NCBI GenBank assembly: GCA_964620425.1
Contig: CAZUGV010000002.1
Coordinates: 372,001-436,000 of the forward strand
Length of the DNA: 64,000 nucleotides
Direction: 5' to 3'
From: DASXUG01 sp964620425
GTDB taxonomy: Bacteria; Pseudomonadota; Gammaproteobacteria; Burkholderiales; Methylophilaceae
The notes under the pieces were generated by a model, which was not told where the DNA came from, made no database searches, and was given only the letters and a program-made list of their open reading frames with translations. Position 1 is the first letter of the stretch; each line of letters starts with the position of its first letter. Below, piece after piece: positions 41,284-49,901 of the stretch. Both the position numbers and the translations under genes were made by a program.

Positions 41284-42093
41284 CTACTCTTTACCCAGTA
41301 TATCGCCCAGTTCTCGTGATTTTTGAGCCGCGGCTTTAGCAGCTTTGATAATGGCCGATTTTACCCCAGCACCTTCTAGCGTCATAATGCCGCGCTCAGT
41401 CGTGCCGCCCTTCGATGTCACTTGGCTACGTAAAGTGGTGGGTTCTTCTGCGCTCTGTGCGGCGAGTTCGCTGGCACCTAAAAAAGTTTGAATGCTCAGT
41501 AACTTAGCCTGCTCAGTGTTTAACCCAAGTTCGATCGCGGCTTGTTGTAATGCTTCTATAAAGTAAAACACATACGCGGGACCGCTACCAGAAATGGCGG
41601 TGATAGCATCCATTTTTTCTTCGTCTTCAAGCCATAAGATTTTGCCAACTGCTGATAAAATGAGTTCAGCTTGTTTGTGTTGCTCTTGTGTCACTTCAGG
41701 CAAGGCATACAGTGCAGAAACCCCAGATTGAATTTGTGCAGGGGTGTTGGGCATGACGCGGATAATTGATTGATACCCTCCCAACCAGCGTGATAAATCT
41801 TGGCTACGGATGCCCGCGGCAATTGAAATCATTAACTGATTTTGCAATACGCTGCCCAAGAAAATGGATAGGTCGCGCAGTTGCTGTGGTTTTACTGCAA
41901 GTACAATCACATCGGCCTGGCTTACGCTGGGTAGTTGCTCCGTGACATGTACACCAAAATCATGGCTGAGTTGCTCACGTTTAGTGGCTTCAGACTCTAC
42001 CACACTGATAGCCGCCATCGAAAAACCATTGTTTTTTAAGCCACCGATTAGGGCTCGCGCCATGTTGCCACCACCAATAAAGCTAATTCTCAT
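41284..42093 (-). CDS. proC: Pyrroline-5-carboxylate reductase
   Basis: ProC makes the last step of proline synthesis, reducing pyrroline-5-carboxylate with NAD(P)H. The Rossmann motif FIGGGNMARALIGG lies at residues 5-18; VLAVKPQQL, RVMPNTPAQIQSG and ITAISGSGPAYVFYFIEAL are all typical. The C-terminal SKGGTTERGI is the substrate loop. Length is 269. It is the middle gene of yggS-proC-yggT. Confidence 0.95.
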   Translation of the reverse strand: MRISFIGGGNMARALIGGLKNNGFSMAAISVVESEATKREQLSHDFGVHVTEQLPSVSQADVIVLAVKPQQLRDLSIFLGSVLQNQLMISIAAGIRSQDLSRWLGGYQSIIRVMPNTPAQIQSGVSALYALPEVTQEQHKQAELILSAVGKILWLEDEEKMDAITAISGSGPAYVFYFIEALQQAAIELGLNTEQAKLLSIQTFLGASELAAQSAEEPTTLRSQVTSKGGTTERGIMTLEGAGVKSAIIKAAKAAAQKSRELGDILGKE

Positions 42094-42132
42094 GTTGTAT
42101 TCAATCTTTACGTGTTATAAAAATTTAGTGGG

Positions 42133-42843
42133 TTATAAAGTTTTAGTAGTCCTTGCCCCAAAAATTGCTGACCCCACCCTAACCATCGTTGCACCCTCGG
42201 CAATCGCTACGGCAAAATCGTTCGACATGCCCATAGACAGCGTATCTAGTGCAAAGCCTTGCTGATTTAGTTGCACAAACAGATCATGCACTATTCTAAA
42301 CTGTTGGTGCTGGAGTTCGATATTATTTGTAGGTTGTGGTATCGCCATTAAGCCGCGTAATGTTAAGTTGGGCAAACTGCGAATGGCTTCTGCTAACACT
42401 TGCACTTCATTGGGCAACACTCCGCTTTTGCTATCCTCGTTGCTGACATTGACTTGTATGCAGATTTGTAGCGGTGCTTTGTCGTTTCTTGCCTCATTTA
42501 GTCTTTGAGCGATTTTAAGACGATCCACCCCATGCACCCAGACAAAGTGTTGTGCAATTGCCTGCGTTTTATTGCTTTGAATTGGGCCGATAAAGTGCCA
42601 CTCAATGCTCAAGTCATTTAACTCATTTTGTTTGTTGAGGGCTTCTTGCAAGTAGTTTTCACCAAATGCGATTTGTCCTGCCATAAAGGCTTCGCGTACT
42701 GCATTTGCTGGCTGAGCTTTGCTAACGGCAATCAGTTTGACATCGCCAGGTGACCTGTCAGCTTTTGTCACCGCATTTGAGATGCTGGCTAGCGCTGACT
42801 GCAAACGCGCGGTTATTGTGTTTAAATTGGATTCGTTATTCAT
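42133..42843 (-). CDS. yggS: YggS/PLPBP family pyridoxal-phosphate homeostasis protein
   Basis: A single-domain PLP-binding TIM barrel of 236 residues. The PLP lysine is Lys42 in LIAVSKAQP. WHFIGPIQSNKT, VNVSNEDSKSGV and LSMGMSNDF are the conserved blocks. The family buffers PLP and affects amino acid metabolism. It is divergent from pilT, with only 27 bases between the two start codons. Confidence 0.93.
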   Translation of the reverse strand: MNNESNLNTITARLQSALASISNAVTKADRSPGDVKLIAVSKAQPANAVREAFMAGQIAFGENYLQEALNKQNELNDLSIEWHFIGPIQSNKTQAIAQHFVWVHGVDRLKIAQRLNEARNDKAPLQICIQVNVSNEDSKSGVLPNEVQVLAEAIRSLPNLTLRGLMAIPQPTNNIELQHQQFRIVHDLFVQLNQQGFALDTLSMGMSNDFAVAIAEGATMVRVGSAIFGARTTKTL

Positions 42844-42870
42844 TACAAAAAATTATATCAGGAGCGCTCT

Positions 42871-43914
42871 GTGGATATATCAGATTTACTCGCTTTTTCG
42901 GTGAAAAATAAAGCGTCGGACTTGCATTTGTCAGCAGGCTTGCCACCGATGATACGTGTGCATGGCGATGTGCGTAAGATCAATTTACCTGCGATGGATC
43001 ATAGCCAAGTACATGATATGGTTTACGACATCATGAATGATGGTCAGCGTAAAGTGTATGAAGAAACATTGGAGTGCGATTTTTCATTTGAAATCCCCAA
43101 TTTAGCGCGCTTCCGCGTGAATGCGTTTAACCAAAATCGTGGCGCGGGTGCAGTATTTCGTACTATTCCATCCAAAATTCTGTCGTTAGAACAACTGAAT
43201 TGTCCCCCCATTTTTAAAGATATTGCACAAAATCCACGTGGTTTGGTGTTGGTGACAGGGCCTACTGGCTCTGGTAAATCAACCACATTGGCTGCGATGG
43301 TTGATTACGTCAATGAAAACGAGTTTGGACATATTTTGACTGTCGAAGACCCGATTGAATTTGTGCATGAATCTAAAAAATGCCTGATTAACCAACGTGA
43401 AGTTGGTCCGCATACGCTTTCATTTGCAAACGCTTTACGTTCAGCGTTGCGTGAAGACCCTGATGTGATTCTAGTGGGTGAGATGCGTGATTTGGAAACC
43501 ATTCGTCTGGCATTGAGCGCAGCAGAAACGGGTCACTTGGTGTTTGGTACATTGCATACTAGTTCCGCTGCCAAAACGATTGACCGCGTGGTGGACGTTT
43601 TCCCCGCAGCTGAAAAAGAAATGGTGCGTTCAATGCTATCTGAATCCCTACGTGCTGTTATTTCACAAACGCTATGTAAAACCAAAGATGAAACAGGTCG
43701 CGTAGCAGCGCATGAGATTATGATTGGTACGCCAGCGATTCGTAACTTGATACGCGAAAATAAAATCGCGCAAATGTACTCTTCCATTCAAACGGGTCAA
43801 AACGTGGGCATGCAAACGCTAGACCAAAACTTGCAAGATTTAGTGCGTCGCAATGTTATTTCAATTGTAGAAGCACGTCAAAAAGCTGCAAATAAAGAGA
43901 ATTTTGCTGGTTAA
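42871..43914 (+). CDS. pilT: Type IV pilus retraction ATPase PilT
   Basis: PilT is the hexameric motor that retracts type IV pili. The start is GTG, well supported by AGGAG seven bases upstream. Walker A is GPTGSGKST (130-138), the Asp box is ILTVEDPIEFVH, and Walker B is VILVGEMRD (199-207). The C-terminal AIRNLIRENK motif, needed for retraction, is present, as is MQTLDQNL. Length is 347. It forms a pair with pilU, 37 bases apart. Its promoter must lie in the 27-base gap or inside yggS. Confidence 0.96.
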   Translation: MDISDLLAFSVKNKASDLHLSAGLPPMIRVHGDVRKINLPAMDHSQVHDMVYDIMNDGQRKVYEETLECDFSFEIPNLARFRVNAFNQNRGAGAVFRTIPSKILSLEQLNCPPIFKDIAQNPRGLVLVTGPTGSGKSTTLAAMVDYVNENEFGHILTVEDPIEFVHESKKCLINQREVGPHTLSFANALRSALREDPDVILVGEMRDLETIRLALSAAETGHLVFGTLHTSSAAKTIDRVVDVFPAAEKEMVRSMLSESLRAVISQTLCKTKDETGRVAAHEIMIGTPAIRNLIRENKIAQMYSSIQTGQNVGMQTLDQNLQDLVRRNVISIVEARQKAANKENFAG

Positions 43915-43951
43915 AGTTAATTGTAATTTAAACGAATAAGGGTTACTTAAA

Positions 43952-45094
43952 GTGGCGATGGATCAAGGTCAGGCTGAAAAATTTATTTTCGATTTATTGC
44001 GTATGATGATGGCGAAAAAAGCGTCTGATTTATTTATCACTGCAATTTATCCACCTGCGATGAAAATCGACGGCAAGATGACGCCTGTCACCAGCCAGCA
44101 ATTATCACCGCAACAAACCAAAGAAATCGCCCGCGCCATCATGAATGACAGGCAAATGGCGGAGTTTGATGAAACGCATGAATGTAATTTTGCCATTGGT
44201 TTGCCTAATGTAGCGCGTTTTCGTGTTAACGCATTTATGCAACGCGGTTCGGTTGGCTTGGTTTTTCGTATTATTAACACGAATATTCCTAAGTTTGAAG
44301 CGCTCGGCTTACCTGATGTACTCAAAGATATTGCCATGACGAAACGAGGTTTGGTGATTTTTGTGGGCGGTACGGGCTCAGGTAAATCTACCTCATTAGC
44401 GGCGATGGTGGATTATCGTAACCAAAACAGTCATGGACATATCATCACCATTGAAGATCCAATTGAGTTTTTACATGAACATAAAAACTGCATCATTACC
44501 CAACGTGAAATTGGCGTAGATACTGATACCTGGCATATCGCGCTCAAAAACACTTTGCGCCAAGCACCCGATGTGATTTTGATTGGCGAAATTCGTGACC
44601 GCGAAACCATGGATTACGCGATTGCGTTTGCTGAAACAGGGCATTTGTGTATGGCGACTTTGCACGCAAATAGCACCAACCAAGCGTTAGATCGTATTAT
44701 CAACTTCTTCCCCGAAGAGCGTCGCCATCAGTTGTTGATGGATCTATCGCTCAACGTAAAAGCCTTTGTATCTCAACGATTAATCCCTAAAACCGACGGC
44801 ATTGGTCGTGTGGCTGCCATGGAAGTCATGCTAAATTCGCCGCTCATTTCAGATTTAATCTTCAAAGGTGAAGTGCATGAGATTAAAAGCATTATCGCTA
44901 AATCTCGTGAAATGGGCATGCAAACATTCGATCAATCATTATTCGACCTGCATGAAGCAGGTGAGATTAGCTACGAAAACGCACTGCGCAATGCAGATTC
45001 AGAAAACGAAGTGCGCCTCAAAATCAAGCTTGAGGGTAAAGGCGCGCAGAATAAAGATTTATCTTCAAATTTAGGAAATTTAGGTATTGTTTAA
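43952..45094 (+). CDS. pilU: Type IV pilus accessory retraction ATPase PilU
   Basis: PilU is a PilT paralogue that assists retraction. Walker A is GGTGSGKST (with GG in place of the usual GP), followed by IITIEDPIEFLH and VILIGEIRDRE. The family C-terminus extends beyond PilT (380 residues, ENEVRLKIKLEGKG). The start is GTG 43952 because AAGGG lies about nine bases upstream; ATG 43958 is an alternative. A bidirectional terminator follows. Confidence 0.95.
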   Translation: MAMDQGQAEKFIFDLLRMMMAKKASDLFITAIYPPAMKIDGKMTPVTSQQLSPQQTKEIARAIMNDRQMAEFDETHECNFAIGLPNVARFRVNAFMQRGSVGLVFRIINTNIPKFEALGLPDVLKDIAMTKRGLVIFVGGTGSGKSTSLAAMVDYRNQNSHGHIITIEDPIEFLHEHKNCIITQREIGVDTDTWHIALKNTLRQAPDVILIGEIRDRETMDYAIAFAETGHLCMATLHANSTNQALDRIINFFPEERRHQLLMDLSLNVKAFVSQRLIPKTDGIGRVAAMEVMLNSPLISDLIFKGEVHEIKSIIAKSREMGMQTFDQSLFDLHEAGEISYENALRNADSENEVRLKIKLEGKGAQNKDLSSNLGNLGIV

Positions 45095-45166
45095 GCTTGT
45101 CTGCCAAGGGTTTTCTAAGACGTTATGTCGTGCAGTTTAATTTTACTAGGAATAATTGTGCTATAG

Positions 45167-45190
45167 AAAACCCCGCTAAGGCGGGGTTTT
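45167..45190. terminator. Bidirectional intrinsic terminator between pilU and the CDGSH gene
   Basis: AAAACCCCGC and GCGGGGTTTT form a perfect ten-base stem around TAAG. It serves the convergent pilU and CDGSH operon. Confidence 0.9.
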
Positions 45191-45237
45191 CTCATGAAGG
45201 TTAGCCAGAATTTAATGAGCTATCCTTGTTAAAATAA

Positions 45238-45474
45238 TTACAATTTGCTATGCGACCCATCACACAATGCGCCATTCGCACTTTGTCTACATCCGCAAAA
45301 ATATACCGTGGTATTTTCTGTGGCTTTAAACTCGGTTGGTGTAAAGCTCGACCCTTGATGAGAACCATCGCAAAATGGTTGCCCTTTGCTTTTTCCGCAA
45401 GAACACCACCAATAACTTTTGCCGGCTTCCACTTCAATGGCGTAGGGCGCTTTTTGTGCTATTTCTGCTTTCAT
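45238..45474 (-). CDS. Tandem CDGSH iron-sulfur protein
   Basis: A 78-residue protein with two CDGSH-type motifs: CSCGKSKGQPFCDGSH (about 24-39) and CGCRQSANGALCDGSH (about 60-75). Each would hold a [2Fe-2S] cluster with three Cys and one His. Such proteins are small redox or cluster-transfer proteins. An overlapping longer frame (45201-45437) is in another frame and lacks these motifs. It is the last gene of the marR-yceI-CDGSH series, 44 bases after yceI. Confidence 0.9.
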   Translation of the reverse strand: MKAEIAQKAPYAIEVEAGKSYWWCSCGKSKGQPFCDGSHQGSSFTPTEFKATENTTVYFCGCRQSANGALCDGSHSKL

Positions 45475-45518
45475 TTGGCTATCCTTTTAAAATTAGTTTG
45501 GCTTAATGGTTTTGATAA

Positions 45519-46082
45519 CTACTCTTTCACTGCTTCAACAGGAATATCAATGGTCACTTCATCGCTCACATAAGGCACATGTTTGCCCATATTAAAATCG
45601 CTACGTTTTACCACTACACTGGCATTTGCTCCACAAGCATCTTTTTTTGCCATCGGGTGAGGCATACACATGAAAGAGCTTACCGCTAAAGTAACAGGCT
45701 TGCTCACGCCTTTGATGGTCAATGTGCCATCGACTGAAGTGATTTTGTCATCTTTGAAATTGACTTGGCTAGATTTAAACACTGCGGTTGGGAATTTCTC
45801 GGTGTCAAAAAAATCAGCGGCTTGAATATGCTCGTTGAATAACGCCAAACCAGTATTGACTGATTTGGTATCGATGATCACTTCCATACTGCCTTGTTTG
45901 GCTGCTTTATCAATCGTGATTTTCCCACTCACAGTGTCAAAACGGCTCAGTTGAGTTGAATAACCAAAGTGGTTGTATGAGAACCTTGGCTTCGTATGTT
46001 TGCTGTCTATCACGTAAGTTTCTGGAGCCGCTTGTGCACCCACAGTTGTTAACAAAAGGCTTAATAATATAAATTTTTTCAT
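45519..46082 (-). CDS. YceI family periplasmic protein
   Basis: A 187-residue protein with a signal peptide (MKKFILLSLLLTTVGAQA, cleavage before APETY). The lipocalin-like YceI domain has YVIDSKHTKPRFSYNHFGYS at the start, GSMEVIIDTKSVNTGLALFN, and DGTLTIKGVSKPVTLAV. These proteins bind isoprenoid lipids. The gene follows marR by 35 bases and is probably under its control. Confidence 0.92.
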   Translation of the reverse strand: MKKFILLSLLLTTVGAQAAPETYVIDSKHTKPRFSYNHFGYSTQLSRFDTVSGKITIDKAAKQGSMEVIIDTKSVNTGLALFNEHIQAADFFDTEKFPTAVFKSSQVNFKDDKITSVDGTLTIKGVSKPVTLAVSSFMCMPHPMAKKDACGANASVVVKRSDFNMGKHVPYVSDEVTIDIPVEAVKE

Positions 46083-46117
46083 TCAAAACTCCTTGAAAAT
46101 TAAAATAAAAGGGACTG

Positions 46118-46543
46118 CTAATTACACTGATCAATACTGGATCTCAATTTTTTGAGTGCGTTGGTTATTTCGACAACATCCGCTTCACTCAATTGCTGTG
46201 CTACTTGATTAAAATGTGCTTTGTGGCTAGGAAACACTGTTTGAAACAGCGCGTCCCCCATCTGCGTCAAAGCAATTTTTTGACTACGCGCATCTTCCTC
46301 ATTCGCCACGCGCACGATGAGGCCTTTTTCTTCTAAGCGATCGAGAATGCCCGTGAGTGTGCCTTTGGTAATCAAGGTTTTCTCGCCTAAAAGCTTACAT
46401 GTCATTGGCGGCTGATTGCCTAACGTTACTATCACATCAAACTGTGGCGGCGTAATGCCCATAGTGCGGATGTGCGCGGCAGAAAAAGCCTCAAATGCTT
46501 GGTAAGCTCTGACAAGCTCTCTAATTAGTGGGATTAAATTCAT
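46118..46543 (-). CDS. MarR family transcriptional regulator
   Basis: The start is ATG 46543 (MNLIPLIRELVRAYQAFEAF, 141 residues) with GAGGG just upstream; the longer frame from 46624 would run over the operator. The winged helix is visible as FDVIVTLGNQPPMTCKLLGE, KGTLTGILDRLEEKGLI and VANEEDARSQKIALTQMG. It is the first gene of a minus-strand operon with yceI and the CDGSH gene. Two palindromes just upstream (46579-46619) are its likely binding sites, so it probably represses itself. Confidence 0.92.
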   Translation of the reverse strand: MNLIPLIRELVRAYQAFEAFSAAHIRTMGITPPQFDVIVTLGNQPPMTCKLLGEKTLITKGTLTGILDRLEEKGLIVRVANEEDARSQKIALTQMGDALFQTVFPSHKAHFNQVAQQLSEADVVEITNALKKLRSSIDQCN

Positions 46544-46578
46544 GACCCTCATTCTTGTAACTAACAACAATTGAAAAA

Positions 46579-46619
46579 TTGTTCTAACGCGAACAATATT
46601 AGTTCTAATTAGAACTAAT
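46579..46619 (-). promoter_or_regulatory. Double palindromic operator of the marR-yceI operon
   Basis: A perfect 22-base palindrome lies at 46598-46619 (half-site ATTAGTTCTAA). A second, weaker one lies at 46579-46596 (TTGTTC, six bases, GAACAA). Both share GTTCTAA/GAAC sequences and sit 36 to 76 bases upstream of the marR start, where the promoter should be. The arrangement fits cooperative binding of MarR dimers. Confidence 0.75.
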
Positions 46620-46828
46620 GTCAATATAGCACTAGCGAATGGTTTTGCAGTTGATTGCGGTTAAAGACTCACAGTTGCTCATAAAATTAGCTGGTGTTCA
46701 GCCAAGCGTTGGCTTAAGTCTTAATCAGCTTGAAACTGTAGGCTTGAATCGTGGCGCGGAGCAAGTATTGGCTGGATTAACGAAGTGCAGAAAAGCTGGA
46801 TGTACCTTGCTCTAAATAAATTTTGCGG

Positions 46829-46857
46829 AAAAAATCGGCTTACATCTCTTAAAGCCG
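46829..46857 (-). terminator. Intrinsic terminator of tRNA-Lys
   Basis: On the minus strand, CGGCTT and AAGCCG form a stem with a ten-base loop, followed by ATTTTTT. It lies 10 bases after the tRNA CCA end. Confidence 0.8.
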
Positions 46858-46866
46858 CTTCATTAT

Positions 46867-46942
46867 TGGTGGGGGATGCGAGGCTCGAACTCGCGACAAA
46901 CGGATTAAGAGTCCGCTGCTCTACCAACTGAGCTAATCCCCC
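46867..46942 (-). tRNA. tRNA-Lys (anticodon CUU)
   Basis: The minus strand gives a complete cloverleaf of 76 bases including an encoded CCA. The acceptor stem is GGGGGAT/ATCCCCC, the D-arm starts GCTCAGTTGGTAGAGC, the anticodon loop is CTCTTAA with anticodon CTT at the centre, and the T-arm contains GTTCGAGCC. The anticodon reads AAG codons. A sigma-70-type promoter and a terminator flank it, so it is transcribed alone. Confidence 0.95.
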
Positions 46943-46985
46943 CAAACGCATGAAAAATGCTTGAGAATGGTGTTCTAGAGCGCGT

Positions 46986-47013
46986 ATTATAGCAACCAAA
47001 CCCTTATCATCAA
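46986..47013 (-). promoter_or_regulatory. Sigma-70-type promoter of tRNA-Lys
   Basis: On the minus strand, TTGATG and TATAAT are separated by 16 bases, about 44 bases before the tRNA 5' end. It is divergent from pgm, whose ATG is at 47038. Confidence 0.7.
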
Positions 47014-47037
47014 AACTAGACCTCAAGAAAGTACTTT

Positions 47038-48669
47038 ATGGCTTTGCAAACTGTTGTTAGCGCTCCGTTTCAAGATCAAAAACCTGGCACCTCTGGCTTA
47101 CGCAAAAAAGTGAAGGTGTTTCAGCAGCCGCATTATTTAGAAAATTTTGTTCAAAGTATTTTTGATTCGATTCAAGTGCCACAAGGGGCGACGCTCACTT
47201 TAGGTGGCGATGGGCGCTTTTATAATCGCGAGGCGATTCAGATTATCCTAAAAATGGCGGCTGCCAATGGGTTTGGGCGTGTGTTGGTAGGGCATGGCGG
47301 CATACTTTCCACACCTGCTGCTTCTTGCGTCATTCGCAAATATAAAACCTTTGGCGGGATTATTCTCTCAGCCAGCCACAACCCAGGTGGTGAACATGGC
47401 GACTTCGGTATTAAGTACAACACCGAAAATGGCGGCCCTGCGCCAGAAAAAATCACTGAGGCAATTTTTGCGTTAAGCAAACAAATCTCTACTTATAAAA
47501 TTGTTGAAGCGGCGGATGTTGCTTTAGATGTCATCGGCGAAACTGATTTAGCGGGCATGACCGTCCAAGTGATTGATGCAGTGGCGGATTATGCTGAGTT
47601 AATGGAATCTCTTTTTGATTTTGATGAAATCAAAAAACTGCTCGCTTCTGGCTTTAAAATGAAGTTCGATGCCATGCACGCAGTGACAGGCCCTTATGCG
47701 CAAGAGATTTTTATCAATAAACTTGGTGCATCGCCTGATAGCGTGATGAATGCTGTGCCACTACCTGATTTTGGCAATGGTCACCCAGACCCTAACCTCA
47801 CTTATGCGCATGAGTTGGTGGAGATTTTATACGGCGAGAATGCCCCTGATTTTGGCGCGGCATCCGATGGTGATGGCGACCGCAATATGATTCTGGGCAA
47901 TCACTTTTTTGTCACACCTTCTGATAGTTTAGCGCTAATTGCCGCGAATGCACGTTTAGCCAAAGGCTACGCGCAAGGCATCGCAGGCGTAGCGCGCTCT
48001 ATGCCCACCAGCGCAGCGGTGGATAAAGTGGCGGAATCATTGGGTATTCCATGCTATGAAACGCCAACAGGGTGGAAATTTTTCGGCAACCTGATGGATG
48101 CCGATAAAGTAACCCTCTGCGGTGAAGAAAGTTTTGGTACAGGCTCTAACCATGTGCGCGAGAAAGATGGTTTGTGGGCAGTGCTGTTCTGGCTCAATAT
48201 TTTGGCGATTAAACGCCAATCAGTTGAACAAATCGTCAAACGTCACTGGTTGCAATTCGGGCGCAATGTGTATTCCCGTCACGATTACGAAGATCTACCA
48301 TTAGAGGCTGCCAATGGCGTGATTACGCACTTGCGTGATAGTTTTGGTGAGTTCACTGGCAAAACGTTTGGGCGTTATACGGTAAAAACTTGCGATGACT
48401 TTAGCTACACCGACCCGATTGATGGCTCAGTCAGCACCAAGCAAGGCTTGCGAGTTTTATTTGAAGACGGCTCGCGCATCGTGTTCCGCCTATCAGGCAC
48501 AGGCACCGAAGGCGCGACTTTGCGCATTTACCTAGAAGCGTTTGAGCCAGACCACAGCAAACACGATATGGATGCGCAAGATGCCTTAGCGGAGATGATA
48601 CAAATCGCGTTACAAATTTCTGAGTTAAAACAAAGAACTGGGCGCGATACGCCGACGGTGATTACCTAA
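47038..48669 (+). CDS. pgm: Phosphoglucomutase (alpha-D-glucose specific)
   Basis: Pgm interconverts glucose-1-phosphate and glucose-6-phosphate. The start LQTVVSAPFQDQKPGTSGLR is typical. The phosphoserine is Ser113 in SASHNPGG, the metal loop is DGDGDRN, the sugar loop is CGEESFG, and the phosphate-binding loop is RLSGTGTEG. Length is 543. It supplies sugar nucleotides for surface glycans and glycogen. A diverged copy of its last ten codons lies 200 bases downstream (48870-48899). Confidence 0.95.
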   Translation: MALQTVVSAPFQDQKPGTSGLRKKVKVFQQPHYLENFVQSIFDSIQVPQGATLTLGGDGRFYNREAIQIILKMAAANGFGRVLVGHGGILSTPAASCVIRKYKTFGGIILSASHNPGGEHGDFGIKYNTENGGPAPEKITEAIFALSKQISTYKIVEAADVALDVIGETDLAGMTVQVIDAVADYAELMESLFDFDEIKKLLASGFKMKFDAMHAVTGPYAQEIFINKLGASPDSVMNAVPLPDFGNGHPDPNLTYAHELVEILYGENAPDFGAASDGDGDRNMILGNHFFVTPSDSLALIAANARLAKGYAQGIAGVARSMPTSAAVDKVAESLGIPCYETPTGWKFFGNLMDADKVTLCGEESFGTGSNHVREKDGLWAVLFWLNILAIKRQSVEQIVKRHWLQFGRNVYSRHDYEDLPLEAANGVITHLRDSFGEFTGKTFGRYTVKTCDDFSYTDPIDGSVSTKQGLRVLFEDGSRIVFRLSGTGTEGATLRIYLEAFEPDHSKHDMDAQDALAEMIQIALQISELKQRTGRDTPTVIT

Positions 48670-48697
48670 GGAAACTTGGCTAATTAGGTGTTGTGTT

Positions 48698-48722
48698 GTT
48701 GGGCTACAGAATGAAGCCCAAC
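48698..48722. repeat. Dispersed palindromic repeat, copy 2
   Basis: GTTGGGCT and AGCCCAAC enclose ACAGAATGA. The core matches the copy at 14322-14342 at all but three bases. Confidence 0.7.
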
Positions 48723-48869
48723 ATGGTCATCCAGTTAAACCGTTGGGCTTCTATAAGTCAGCCCAATCTACTTACTTTGATGGTAGCGTTTAAGTTTCAG
48801 GTCGTATTTAATCCTAGCCTTTCATCGTATTACTCCCTGTTCTGCAACCACCTGAGTTAAACATGCACA

Positions 48870-48899
48870 GGGCGCGATACGCTGACGCTGATTAATTAA
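48870..48899 (+). pseudogene. Duplicate of the pgm 3' end
   Basis: The bases encode GRDTLTLIN and a TAA stop, against GRDTPTVIT and TAA at the end of the intact gene (48640-48669). About 26 of 30 bases match. There is no upstream pgm sequence, so it is a relic of an older C-terminus or of a duplication. Confidence 0.6.
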
Positions 48900-49155
48900 T
48901 ATAGATGCAAAAATTTAATTGAATTCCAAAAAAAACTTTGATACCATATAAATTCCAATTAGGGGCTATATTTGGAAATATATTTTGAAAGAGTGAGTGG
49001 CGTATTCATCACCCAACAGCGCAAGCTCAGTTATTAAAATTTGAACGATGGCTTATTGTCAGGCTCGGCCTACTACATGTTTTGAGTGTGATTTTTACAA
49101 GGGCATTAAATAAAAGCCATTGTTTTATCTCAATAAATTTGAAAGGAGCTTTACC

Positions 49156-49821
49156 ATGCAATTGAATTTTTCTATGCTCGGCACTGCAATATTCTCAAGC
49201 ACTTTGCTGTTCACCAGTTTTAATGTGCAAGCTACATTACTTACATTTGATGGATATTCAAGCATTGGCACCACAAGTAACACCAGCTATGGTGATCGTG
49301 TCATTACGGCTGCTACGGGTGTCACGCTAGAGGGCGGCGCTACACTGAATGTCGTACTGAACTTTGTGCCGCTAGTGTCAAATAACCCCAATTTCGATGT
49401 GTATACTAGTGGCTATTCTGGGCTTCAATATGCACTTGGCGACAGCGCCTTCAATGTGCCGGGGTATGTAGAGCTAATTGCAGATGCTGGCTGGGATGTT
49501 GTACTTGAAAGTTTCCAACTTGGGGCTTGGAGCACAGCTAGCTACTCAAACAGTCAGGTGCGGATTGCTGATGCTGTAGGCAACACTTATTATGACTCTG
49601 GTTTGTTCATTTTTCCAGGAAACACTGTTTACACTTACCCATCAACACCAATCCGTTCCAGCGGAGCACTAAGGGTGTATATCAGCGATTTTGGCGACCT
49701 AGGATTAGATAATTTTAAATTTAGCCAAGTTGCTACCGTACCAGAATCTGAAACCTATGCAATGTTATTAGCTGGATTGGGTATTTTTGGTTTTGGGTTA
49801 CGAACTCGTAAACACTCGTAA
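49156..49821 (+). CDS. PEP-CTERM sorting domain protein
   Basis: The start is ATG 49156, with a strong AAGGAG seven bases upstream. The 221-residue product has a signal peptide (MQLNFSMLGTAIFSSTLLF, cleavage after VQA), a secreted beta-rich domain, and a C-terminal sorting signal: VPESETYAMLLAGLG, a hydrophobic stretch, and the basic tail RTRKHS. PEP-CTERM proteins are processed by an exosortase and exported to the surface or exopolysaccharide matrix. No exosortase is in the window. Function of the body is unknown. Confidence 0.88.
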   Translation: MQLNFSMLGTAIFSSTLLFTSFNVQATLLTFDGYSSIGTTSNTSYGDRVITAATGVTLEGGATLNVVLNFVPLVSNNPNFDVYTSGYSGLQYALGDSAFNVPGYVELIADAGWDVVLESFQLGAWSTASYSNSQVRIADAVGNTYYDSGLFIFPGNTVYTYPSTPIRSSGALRVYISDFGDLGLDNFKFSQVATVPESETYAMLLAGLGIFGFGLRTRKHS

Positions 49822-49843
49822 AAATTCGTAAATTACCCCCATA

Positions 49844-49874
49844 TGGTGTGCAAAATACTTTATCTTGCACACCA
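49844..49874. terminator. Hairpin between convergent genes (probable transcript end)
   Basis: TGGTGTGCAA and TTGCACACCA are perfectly complementary around an 11-base loop. It sits between the PEP-CTERM gene and the convergent LpxO-like gene. There is no T-run on either side, so terminator strength is uncertain. Confidence 0.55.
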
Positions 49875-49901
49875 AAACCATCTGCTTGGTCAGCGAGTAA
49901 A

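Larger units (their letters stand above)
48670..49155. other. 486-base intergenic region with a dispersed repeat and a pgm tail duplicate
   Basis: It holds a dispersed palindromic repeat (48698-48722), a related half (CCGTTGGGCTTC near 48740) and a duplicate of the pgm 3' end (48870-48899). The remainder, up to the ribosome site of the next gene (AAGGAG near 49143), is AT-rich and shows no gene. Confidence 0.6.

Noticed and set aside
45201..45437. 78-codon frame overlapping the CDGSH gene
   Set aside because: It is out of frame with the two CDGSH motifs and lacks any family signal.
46721..47026. 101-codon minus-strand frame containing GLAQLVEQRTLNPFVASSS
   Set aside because: This is the well-known false translation of a tRNA gene; it covers tRNA-Lys at 46867-46942.
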